Shown here piece by piece: positions 51,973-62,309 of a stretch of DNA of 64,000 bases (positions are counted from its first letter, which is position 1; each line of letters begins with the position of its first letter). Location: contig KN834830.1 of the NCBI GenBank assembly GCA_000827265.1, positions 12,713 through 76,712 of the forward strand, given 5' to 3'. Both the position numbers and the translations under genes were made by a program. The notes beneath the pieces are model-generated. The model was not told the origin of the DNA and did no database searches. It saw only the letters and a program-made list of their open reading frames with translations. This stretch comes from Collybiopsis luxurians FD-317 M1. Taxonomy: Eukaryota > Basidiomycota > Agaricomycetes > Agaricales > Omphalotaceae.

Positions 51973-54178
51973 ATGCCCTTTGGTTCTTCCTATCCATCTT
52001 CACCCATGGCGTTGACCAAGGGCAGCTCACCGACGTCCTCTATATTTAAGAAACGCTCGTCGTCGTCGTCGTCACCACCCACGTCGGCCGCGTCGTACCT
52101 CTCTGCGCTGTCACAGGCCGACGCCAGAGCTAGAAATGCGCAGCGCGGGGGCTCACCCACTTCAACCCCCGCTCTATCCATGTCTTCGACCTTTACGACT
52201 TCTACAGAGGACACAGTGCTGGCTGAAGAAGATATTGACAACAGTGACGGTCTCGCTATACCTGTTGGAAAGCCCCCGACGTCCGAACAGGCGTACAGGA
52301 CCGTTCATACAGAATTTGGGCATTGTTTCAGTGAAGAATATCGGCACATTTCTCAGCACAAGCAGGGCGCACCCATTCCGCGTCATGTCGACCAGGATCC
52401 CCCGTACTACATTCTTCTTTCGACCTACGTCAGCTACCTTGTTCTAATTGTCCTTGGACACCTGAGGGACTTTGTTGGTAAAAGGTTCAACTCTACACAA
52501 TACAGGCATCTCATGCCTCGTGATGTGCGTTTTTCTATCTCGTTGCTTCGTCGTTGCCGTCCCACCTTCTGATACTCCATTTATTTGAATAGGGTTATGC
52601 GCCCCTGAACTCTGATTTTGATTCATTCTACACCCGTCGTTTGAAACAACGAATGGACGAATGTTTCGCTCAGCCTGTTACTGGTGTTGCCGGTCGTACC
52701 ATCAAGATTTTAGACCGTTATACACCAGACCTTAACCGAACCCAAGTCATACTCGATTCACGAACTCGCGCATTGAACATTTCCTCGTACAACTATCTCG
52801 GTTTCGCGTCCAGTCGCGGGGGATGTGCTGACGCCGTGGAAGAAGGCATGAAGCGCTACGGCGTTTCCTCTTGTGGCTCCAGGCTCGAAGGTGGTTCTTC
52901 TGACCTTCACACGTTAACTGAAACTCTGGTTGCAAAATTTGTTGGAATGGATGCTGCAGTGATCAGTTCCATGGGTTTCGCGACAAACTCTACGTTCATT
53001 CCTGCCATGGTTTCTAAAGGCTGCCTCGTCATTTCAGATGAGCTGAATCACGCTTCTATTCGTTTCGGTGTCAGAAGCAGCGGTGCGCAAGTTCGGATGT
53101 TCAAACACAACGACATGAAGAAGCTCGAGGCGCTCTTGCGAGAGGTTATCAGTCAGGGACAGCCCAAGACGCATCGGCCATGGAAGAAGATTCTTATTAT
53201 CGTTGAGGGCATGTATAGTATGGAGGGAACGATGGTGGATTTGCCCGGGCTTTTGGAACTCAAGGAGAAATACAAGGTATACGATCCTTTGTCCTTCTCT
53301 TGTAGCCTCATAACTGAGTTTCTATCCAGTTTTACCTCTTTGTCGATGAAGCTCATTCCATTGGCGCCATTGGTCCTCACGGACGTGGAGTCTGCGATTA
53401 CTTTGGTGTTGACCCGCGAAAGATCGATGTACTCATGGGAACTTTCACCAAATCTTTCGGTGCTTCCGGAGGATATATTGCTGGCACCAAAACCCTCATC
53501 GACCGCCTACGCGTCTGCAGCTACTCTGGCGCCTACGCCGAATCCATCTCCCCTCCTGTTCTCACCCAGATCATTGCCAGTATGGCGAGCATCATGAGCG
53601 TCGATACCGGTGTCAACTCCAGCACCCACAAACTCGGACATCACTCCTCCGCTTCATCTTCCTCCTCAACCATCCAACAAGAAACCCAATACCACCATCC
53701 CGGTCCCATCCCCCAACGCTACCTCCCTCAATGGATCTCCCTCCCTCCTACCCTATCCTCCGGCGCCGAAGGCCAAATGCGTCTCCGCCGTCTTTCCTTC
53801 AACTCGTACTACCTTCACCGCGGGCTCGACAAACTCGGGTTCATCACCTACGGCCACCCCTCCTCCCCCATTGTCCCCCTCCTCATCTTCAACCCCGCGA
53901 AAATGATCATGTTCCACCGGATGATGAAGGATCGCAAGACGCCGATCATCACTGTCGTTGTGGGGTACCCCGCGACGCCGCTCATTTCGTCGAGGGTGCG
54001 GTTCTGCGTGAGCGCGAGTCATACGAAGGAGGATATCGATGAGATTTTGAGGGCGTGCGATGAGATTGGGGAGGTGTTGGATTTGAAGCATGGGGTTGAG
54101 AGGGGGAAGAGGTGGAGTGTGGATGAGGTTTGTAGGAGGGCGGTGGAGTTGGTGCATATTCCTGATCATGAGCATTGA
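51973..54178 (+). CDS. LCB2: Serine palmitoyltransferase subunit 2
   Basis: Three exons (51973-52524, 52593-53276, 53330-54178), all phase 0, 694 residues. It catalyses the first step of sphingolipid synthesis (serine plus palmitoyl-CoA to 3-ketodihydrosphingosine) with LCB1 at the ER, using PLP. Visible marks are a Ser-rich N-terminus, a hydrophobic segment (YILLSTYVSYLVLIVLG), NYLGF, the CGSRLEGG segment, DELNHASIR, DEAHSIGA with Asp418 and His421, and the PLP lysine Lys453 in [14 protein letters not shown] Ser/His-rich insert (about 510-550) makes it longer than yeast Lcb2 (561). The last third is GC-rich. Decayed copies lie at 59.1 and 62.7-64 kb. Confidence 0.92.
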
Positions 54179-54708
54179 GGGGTGTGTGTTGAGGGACGAG
54201 AGCGCTGAGCGTTCTTGTTTTGCATGCTGAGGCCTCTTGGATTTATTTTTTTTCTTTCCGGAGCGCCCATGGATACGAAATGAACTGGAGAGATGGATGG
54301 ATGAATGAAAAACAAAAAGATATAGAATTCGAAATGGACTGGGACCCTTCAATTTCTTTGTGTTAATGCCATTTGTGTTAATGCTAAAATAGTTAATGCT
54401 CGCAACGTATACCCGGTATTTTAACGATTGACTTATTGCTTCTTTTTGATTCGCCAGTTCTGGTCAGCGACTGTACCAAGACTGTACACCCTTTTGACAT
54501 AGATCTAATTTCGGAATGAACGTATGGCCGCTTCTCAGTTCCATGTATATCTGAGTGAAAGCTGTTGGTGTATATTGGCATCATCATTTCGGTCAGTACG
54601 GATCTCATGGCTGCCTCGAGGCCCGATTGACATTTTCAACAGCTTAAGTGCCTTCGCATTGCACTCCCTTTGTCCACGATACCCACCACTGCAACTGGGG
54701 ATTCTGAG
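54179..54708. other. Intergenic between LCB2 and kinase gene
   Basis: No gene seen. Long antisense ORFs over the GC-rich end of LCB2 extend into it but are codon-bias shadows. Confidence 0.4.
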
Positions 54709-57700
54709 ATGGAGTCGTCGACTATCAACGCCGCTGCAACTGCCGGCTCGGAATCGACTGATGAAAGCACCAGCATCCAGGAGCTTCTCCGGCGTGCACT
54801 TTTAGAATACGACGCTCACAAACAAAATCACAGTCTTCAGTTTCAATGGCTTAAGCCGCAAGCGGCCCAACAGCTGGTAGACCACCTACAATCGGCAAGT
54901 CCTTGGCCAAAACCAGCCAATCTACAGAAATGCTGAAGCGCTCATTTCACCTAGATCTTGGATGCTGGTCGGAATAATAAAATGAAGGTTCACAAAAAGT
55001 ATTTCGGCCTTTTTCGCTATCTCGCACGAAAGTTTCAAACTTTACCTTCTTCACTGATAATTCGCGACATCAGACGGGAGGGAGAAAATCCAGTTGCGGG
55101 TGGTGGGTTTGCAGTGAGTGCAATTTTTTACATATACCGCTACTGTGCTAACAGACAGGAAATAGGATATATGGCATGGAAGCTTGAACAAGAAGCCTGT
55201 TTGTTTAAAGGTCCTTCGGCTTACTCTCGAGCAAAATGAAACAACTCGGGAAAAGATTCGCAAGGTTGGTCAATTTACTTTACTCTCAAAACATTGCTAC
55301 ACTAGATTCTATTATCCTTTAAGGAATTCTGCGATGAAGCTTTGGTCTGGCGCCAACTAGACCATCCTAATATTCTCACTTTCCTCGGCGTCAATGTGGA
55401 TCTCTTCTCTCCATCGTTCTGCCTCATTTCCCCCTGGATGAAAAATAGAGATATCAAAACATTTCTGGAGCAGAATCCACAACACAACCTGCTTTCTGTT
55501 GTATGTGCACTGAGCTTATTCAGCAATGACATGATAACCTTGGTGTTCTGTAGCTTTGCGACATTGCAGCTGGTCTACGATATCTACATTCTAGAAATCC
55601 CCCTTTGATTCATGGTGATATACGCGGAGTGCGTGCGCCGCAACCTCCATTGATTATTTGCTGAACATATGTTTGCCTAATTGTAGGGCAATATCCTGGT
55701 CAAGGATGATCTTCACTGCTGCCTAGCTGACTTTGGCTTAACATTGGTCACTACCAGTTCACAAGTGTGGTCTCTTACAACTTCTTCAAGCAATAGCAAA
55801 GGTTCCCTGCGTTGGTTGGCGCCAGAGTATATTTTCACCTCAGCTACATCAGTTCCTAATCACACATCGAGAGATGTATATGCATTTGGTTGCACTATTG
55901 TTGAGGTACTATGGTATTTTTGCTTCTGTCTCACTTCATTCTGATCTCTGCCTACCTTACATCAGGTCCTGACTAAAAAATTGCCCTTTCATGACCGTAA
56001 GACTGATGCCCTTGTTATGTTCCATTTGATGGATGGCAGAAGACCTGCAAGGCCCCAGGATGTTTGGTGTCCAGATGTTATCTGGGATCTCACAACACAC
56101 TGCTGGGCTCAGAGTGCACAAGATCGTCCCTCGGCAAATGAGATCCATGATATTCTATGTGCAGCTGGATCTGCATTTCCTATTGAGCCTATGGACCCTT
56201 CCCCCAAAATGCCAACACTTTCTGAAATCCCTGAGGAATTTCCATTCATAGGAAAAGATACCACTCAGTCAGATGGACAACCAAAGGTAGAGGGATTGAA
56301 ACGAAAGAGGGATGATGATGAGTACTATGCTTATCCTTCAAAACTGGCTCTCCTTCCATCAATACCCCAGCCAGTTGCTCTCAGTGATGAAGCTGTATGC
56401 CACAGTCCCAATGTGATGCAGCAATGGTTTTATTCAGGTGCTCCTCCTCCACTCAGCAATGAAGATCATTCAGATTCCAATCCTAAACCTCCTAGTACTC
56501 ACTGTAAGTCATCTTTGTTTAACATGCTCCATTGACTAAAATTTTTTTCTTTTCCAGTCCTGCACCCACCTGGTCCTGCCAGTTCATCTTTGAGAAATCA
56601 TTCTCCATTCAGACTTCAGGAAGGCTATCCTCCAGGCCTAGTTCTTCACAAGGCTGATCTGCCCAGGCTTCCCAATAATACCAACTTGGTAACTCCACAA
56701 TGTAAGCTTCCTGCATGTATGTCATATCAATATAAAGTACTCAACTCTGTCTCACCTCTAGCAGGGCGTCTCCCCGATATAACACATTCACAACATTTGC
56801 TTCCTGTTCAACAAATGGATACACTTCAGGAACGCGAGAAACACTCCCAGCAAGCTCCTCCTCCACCGCCACCACCACGGCGTCATGCTGCTCAACCACC
56901 CCCTTCTGATTCGACGTCCCCGCATGTGCAGCCTCGTCAGCCTGTGCTGGCACCTTTTCCAGTTGGGGCAAGTTCATCTGAAGATTTATACACGCCAATC
57001 TTGCAAGATGACCCCGAGATATTGCTCTGCTCTGGCAACGATTCTATATCTACTCAGCTCGCTCCCAATAACATCCTGGATGAGCTTTCCATCCACTATA
57101 TAAAAACAGTAGCCTACCTGCAATATCCACTTGTGGATAAGGCCTGTCTCTCCAGAGTACTTTCTGAAGACATTCAGAACAATGATAGATTTGCTCGTCG
57201 TGCTGCTCGTCTGTTGGCCTCGGTCCATGTGCAGCGTTCTACAGCAAATATTCCGAGGTCAGTCAAACTCACACTTGTGAAGGGGGGTTATAAAGAGCTA
57301 TTATACAAGTTTTGCTTTTCCAAGCAGCAATTCGACGCCGACGACGCTCTTTGCGCTCTCAATGTCATCAGTGCCTTTTTGTTCAACGGCGGACGAGGCG
57401 ACTGGGAACGATGGCTTCCCATTGCGTCCAGCTACTCGGTTCGCATACTCGAGAACCGAACTCGATTCCACAACTGTCTGGATGCCCTTACCAACTGCGA
57501 AGACAAGGAACGATTCATCATCATGACGGCTTTTCGGTTCGACGTCATCGCCTCTGTGACGACAATGGAATCGCCCATCCTCTTCGAGGCCATCGACGAC
57601 CTGTACGATCCCAATAACCTGGGCATTGAAATTTCTGACAACGCCGCCGATGTGCTGTCAATGCTTCCAATTATGGGATGCGAAAATCGCATCATGTGGG

Positions 57701-58239
57701 CTATCACTCAAATATCCTCACTCTACGTCTGGAAACAGAATCAGCAGAAAGAACGGAAATTGAGTAATCTCGAACTTCACCGAAGAGCTGACGATATCGA
57801 GTCACACCTCGCTCCACCTGATCCGAGCCTCGAGGCTAAGTCAGCAGAAGACGTTCCTCGACTGCTAGCATCTGAAGCCTTCCGTACCTCCGCCATTGTC
57901 TACCTCCGCACCGTCGTCCACGGCGATTATCCATTCCTGCCCCAAATTGCCCAAGCCGTAAACGAAGCCGTTGGATATCTGGAAGGGATTATTGCTGCTC
58001 CTGAAAACGTTAGACACGCCGCTGTGCGGAGTACTGTCTTCCCGTTTTTCATTTGTGCTGCGCTTACAACTCAAAATGTTAAGCGAAAAAAATTACTCAG
58101 TGCCCTCATTGATGAGGGTGAGGTGGGCAACTGCCGCGGTATTGTTGAGCTTTTGATGAACACGAACCCGGAAACAGGAGAAGCAAGGGCTGTCCCGTGG
58201 CGCGCTGTGATTCGGGGGAGCAAGATGCTTCTTGTTTGA
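54709..58239 (+). CDS. TKL-type protein kinase fused to a Fungal_trans_2-like region
   Basis: The model has eight exons (54709-54894, 54955-55113, 55166-55264, 55324-55500, 55554-55628, 55687-55905, 55966-56503, 56558-58239) and 1044 residues. A helical N-terminus is followed by the kinase: GGGFADIWHG, Lys130 (VCLKVLR), HGDIRGGN with Asp229 and Asn234, DFG at 247-249, and WLAPEY. HGDIRG in place of HRDxK is common in agaricomycete TKL kinases. After a Pro-rich linker the C-terminal part resembles Fungal_trans_2, ending in FRTSAIVYLRTVVHGDYP, a VFPFFICAAL segment and RGSKMLLV. No Zn2Cys6 finger is present. Intron 1 has a GCAAGT donor. A 60-nt stretch (56702-56761) looks like a frame-neutral intron; spliced, the protein has 1024 residues. 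Two adjacent genes cannot be excluded. Confidence 0.7.
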
Positions 58240-59059
58240 GTTCCGTGTGAGGAGAGATATTTAAGCTTTACCTCCTTTGTTTGTGCTGGGCTCACATTGG
58301 AGTACTTCATAGTGGGGGTGAAGTGAGCATTTTCTGGAATTTCTCTCAGTTTTTATTGCAGCAGTTGCATGAGTTTTTTTGATATCTGATTCTGTTGGAT
58401 CTTAGGCGAATTTCCGTAAGTGGTGTCCTGAGTCGCGTGACCGCGTTCCGCGGTTACTGGTTTGAATAATAGTATGTGCACGTATACTTCCGTGCGGATA
58501 TGATCTCGCACTCAGCTTCATCCCTATCCTTCATCCTCATCTTTCTTCCCTACTTCTTCTTTATTCCGAATACCCATATTTAATGCAGTAGTTTCAACCG
58601 CTACCCTCAGAATACATTCATTGCTCTGAGGTTTCCGCGTTCTTACTTAGGACTATAGCATTATTCTTACAGATTCTTTTTCTTTTATGTCTCCGTTCTG
58701 TGCTGTCCTCTCACATACTGTCTTTTGATTCATCTTCCACATATAACGATACGTAGCCATATATACATCACACCATCTAAGTACTCTATTATGTAGGTCA
58801 CAAATCGTCCGAATCCATGTTTCACATAGATCAGCGTTGAGTCGGAATTTGTCGGAATATTGGCTAGGCTGTTACTTTGCTGTTACTTTGCTGTTACACA
58901 ATAATAATAACTTAATAATACTTGACCTTGGTCGGACGAAGTTCCGTCTCCAGACCAGATGGCTCATGTTACGCCTTTGAATTTCGTTGCTTCATTGTCC
59001 GCCCGCATTCTGATACTAATAGTCCACTTCTCCTCTCAGGCTGAACATTTTAATCGATT
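58240..59059. repeat. Kinase gene 3' flank, partly duplicated at 62.3 kb
   Basis: Segments at 58330-58350 (TTTCTGGAAT.TCTCTCAGTTTT) and 58690-58755 (CCGTTCTGTGCTGT.C..TCACA, then CGATACGTA) recur at 62325 and 62393-62457. This supports a segmental duplication. No gene seen. Confidence 0.5.
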
Positions 59060-59260
59060 TTCAGAGTACACCAATCAGTTGAAACAACGGATAGTTGAAT
59101 ATTTTGAGCAGTCTTCTCCTGGCGCCGCCGGTCGTGCTATCAAGATTTTGGACCATTAAACACTGAACCCAACCAATCCTCGATTCATGAACCAGCAGCG
59201 CATTGAACATCTCCTTGTATAACTTTCTTTGTCTTGTGTAGCGGATATGTTGGGTCTATT
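59060..59260 (+). pseudogene. LCB2 fragment 1 (exon 2 start)
   Basis: Reads TNQLKQRIVEYFEQ and GAAGRAIKILDH, matching LCB2 exon 2 (RRLKQRMDECFAQ, AGRTIKILDR), then stops at TAA (59157-59159). DNA similarity continues to about 59230 (CGCATTGAACAT.TCCT.GTA). A short decayed duplicate cut off by the inserted foldback element. Confidence 0.7.
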
Positions 59261-59269
59261 TAGGGACAC

Positions 59270-59934
59270 ACCACCACTGGTCCAACCTTTTGCAGCCATA
59301 AAAGGTAAAGATATATGTATAATTTTTCCCAGGAATTTTAATATTTTTTTCCAAAGAAAAAGAATTAATTTTGAGGCTGCAAAAGATATTGTAGAATAAA
59401 TGATTTTGCAGCGTCTTTTTCACACGCAAAAGGCGCCGAAGATTATGTAATTTTTCGCGTGAATTTTTACATATTTTTTGACTTTTTTTCCAGCTGTAAT
59501 ATATGAGATATTGCCTGTGTGAAAGTATTTCCTTTTCAAATTGCTTTGTCAGCTGAAAAATTATACCTTTTATGGCTCCGAAAAGTAATGGGCGACCATA
59601 TCCCTCAAGGCCCGATCATCGCCCGTTACTTTAAAAGCAGTAATTTTGCTGCCGACAAAGCAGCTGGGAAAAGTAATTCTTTCACATATGCAATATCTCA
59701 TCTATTACAGCCGGAAAAAATATCAAAAAATATGTAAAAATTCACGCGAAAAATTACGTAATCTTCGGCGCCTTTTGCGTGCAAAAAAGATGCTGCAAAA
59801 TCATTTATTCTACAATATCTTTTGCAGCTTCAAAATTAATTCTTTTTCTTTGGAAAAAAATATTAAAATTCCTGGGAAAAATTATACATATATCTTTACC
59901 TTTTATGGCTGCAAAAGGTTGGACCAGTGGTGGT
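59270..59934. mobile_element. Foldback MITE-like element, 665 bp
   Basis: The two halves are inverted copies of each other almost to the centre (about 59600), so the whole element could form one hairpin. The ends are ACCACCACTGGT...ACCAGTGGTGGT, flanked by the 5-bp direct repeat GACAC (59265-59269 and 59935-59939). There is no transposase; short ORFs inside are artefacts. The superfamily is not identified. Confidence 0.85.
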
Positions 59935-59959
59935 GACACCTGCCTTTTGGCTTATGATA

Positions 59960-60316
59960 CTTCCTCGTATATACATCTATTTAGCTTTTTTCTTGATTCC
60001 TGATCAACACATTGTACCACTTTGCTTATTTTCCATTAACGAGGCCATTGTGTCATTGGAGCAGATTGCATGTGCTCCTGAGAGGCCCAGACATGTTGCT
60101 GTGCAGAGCATGGTTTTCCTGTTCTTCATCTCCACTGCACTCACAATGAAGCCTGTGAAGGGGAATAGTTTGCTCAATATGCTTATTGGGGAGGGTAAGG
60201 TGGGAAATTGTAGGGGTGTGGTTGAGCCTTTGAAGGGTTTGAATCCAAAAATGGCAAAAGTAAAGGCTGTCCTGTGGTGCGCTGCAATTCAGTCGAGCAG
60301 GATGCTTCTTGTTTGA
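59960..60316 (+). pseudogene. Fungal_trans_2-like C-terminal fragment (duplicate of the kinase gene's 3' end)
   Basis: From about 60034 it reads NEAIVSLEQIACAPERPRHV, then an FLFFISTAL segment, EGKVGNCRGVVEPL and SSRMLLV, matching the last 80 residues of the gene ending at 58239 (NEAVGYLEGIIAAPENVRH...RGSKMLLV). Stop TGA at 60314-60316. Only this end survives; the GC content has dropped relative to the parent. Confidence 0.75.
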
Positions 60317-62300
60317 ATTCTGCAGGATGAGAAATTATGCTTTGCATTCTTTGTTTATGCTGTGCTCGCAACTAGGAATGTCCAGTTGCTTGAACTGGTG
60401 AAGTGAGCATTTTCTATGATGACAAATTTCAGACAAAATTGTACACCTTACATGGAAGAGTTGTATATATTCGGCTAAGAGTCTACTTGATCTCTGTTTA
60501 CAGCTTACTCAATTATTCTATGTAAAACCTGTCCAATCCCATAAGTAATGTCAGTTGAATCTCCGGGAGGCCATTTGTGACACAGTTCGGCAGGTGTAAT
60601 TAGTCACATAAATAAGCATGCTCTGCTGTTGATCGCTAACCTGCTGCTGTTTACCTGCCGTGTGCCTCTCATTGCAAGAGCTTGAAAAGCTGCTAATGGG
60701 GGATGTGAGTGATTGTTCTGAGTTGAAATTGTAACAAGTATTTCTAAGAATATTATTTAGAGAAATAATACATATTTGGAGATCTAATTTTCATTGAATT
60801 GCAGGTTCATGGTGGTTGTTGAGTCGAGAGTGTAAATTACTAAGTACAATCAACCAGCAAGTATAAACAAAAAGTTAGATGCTTCAGTATGTGTCTAGTC
60901 TAGTTCTGCCTTGTCAGCCTTCAATTCAGATACAAAAGGTAGTGCCTGCGGCCCTGGGGGTGGCAGTAGTTGTGGAGGAATAACAGGTAAGAGTTTCGAG
61001 AAGACATGGAGTTGATCAAAGCTTGCATCCTCGAGCAGCATGGATAGGTTAAGATTCATGTCAGGAGGTATTGGTAGAATATTGGGTGATGATTATGAAG
61101 ACATACTAAAGAGGGGGAACTTTGGCAGAAGGGAGAGGCTTGGAAGGAGGTCGGGTAGGATGTGGATGAGGCAGAGGGTTGGGAAGCCACAAAGGAGCAC
61201 ATACTGGCTTCTCTGGACCTTCTGTTAGGCTTTATGGACAGGTCATATGGTTTGACTCTCACACTGTTAGTCTGATAGTGGCTAGTGCAGAAGTTTAACA
61301 TGCGATGTGCACATCAAACATCTTAGTATCTTGAATTAGTAGCTCATTGTAATTAAACATTTCCCTTGCAGTATCTGTAATACATTGATACATGGTGCAT
61401 GTTTGGACTATTCATTTATCTCTGGCACTGTCTAAATGCAGGCATCCACAGAGGGTATATGCATTTGAACTCTATCTAATAAGTATCATGACTCAGGACT
61501 TCAGGATAGAACACTCAGGTGCCGATATAGATCCATCTTAGTTTTCATAGCTTCTATTCTCCAAAGTGATACTGTCAAGCTTCACACAATCCATGTAAGA
61601 ATCTTGACAAGTCCTCATTGGCTCAATGCATAGGTAAGTAATATCTATCTTTTGATGCATTGACGGCACATACAGCATCTATACCCACAGTATCGGTCAA
61701 CAATATCAGTGAGCTCTCCCAACTTCCTTCTAGTTTACCTTGATATCCACTATTGGTAAGTATCTCCGCTCCACTGAAAACTTATCTGATTACTCTTTGA
61801 TATTGGGCATGGATCACTATGCACTCTCATTTCCATGCTCCCATTCCCTGGTATTGCCGTCAGCTTTTTCAGCGGAATTCTTAATTTAATTATCCATAAT
61901 CCCACAAACTCGCTAGCCGTTTGGCGTCGGTCTGGCAAATACAGGTGATATTTACATATGGCAGCCGCGAAGCCAAGGCGCGGCGCACGATGGCCGTCGG
62001 GATGGCGGCAAGCTCATCGGGTCACATATCATTTTAATTGAAAAGATTATTCGGCCGGAGTCCGGTTAATCCGCGTACAACTCGCGTATAACTCGCGTAC
62101 AACTTCATTGCTTGAGGAACATTATATTTCGTAGCTGTGTAAAATAACATTGTTTCAATTAAAGTTTACAATTCCGAGTACAAGAATAATGTATTTTACT
62201 AGAGTGTTGACAGTAAACAGTAGGATATCCGAGTAAAATTAGAATAACCGAGTAGAAAATAGCCGGTTTGGGTAGGCAATTGAGTAAACAGTACAATTTC
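60317..62300. other. Intergenic region, mostly unrecognised
   Basis: A minus-strand open stretch (60895-61059, MNLNLSMLLEDASFDQL to a proline-rich LPPPGPQALP tail and stop) could be a terminal exon of an unknown gene, but nothing upstream joins to it. An inverted repeat CGGCAGGT...ACCTGCCG lies at 60588-60661. A GC-rich patch is at 61960-62035, and three 11-bp tandem units are at 62073-62105. Confidence 0.35.
62073..62105. repeat. Three tandem 11-bp units
   Basis: Units CGCGTACAACT, CGCGTATAACT, CGCGTACAACT, directly after TCCGGTTAATC. They are CpG-rich in otherwise AT-rich surroundings. Confidence 0.7.
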
Positions 62301-62309
62301 GTCCGAAAT

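Noticed and set aside
53753..54352. 199-codon minus-strand ORF over the 3' end of LCB2
   Set aside because: Antisense to conserved LCB2 coding sequence in a GC-rich stretch; it has no motif and arises from codon bias.
59646..60003. ORFs of 74-96 codons
   Set aside because: They lie inside the inverted-repeat element and its border; Lys/Phe-rich translations of AT-rich palindrome arms.
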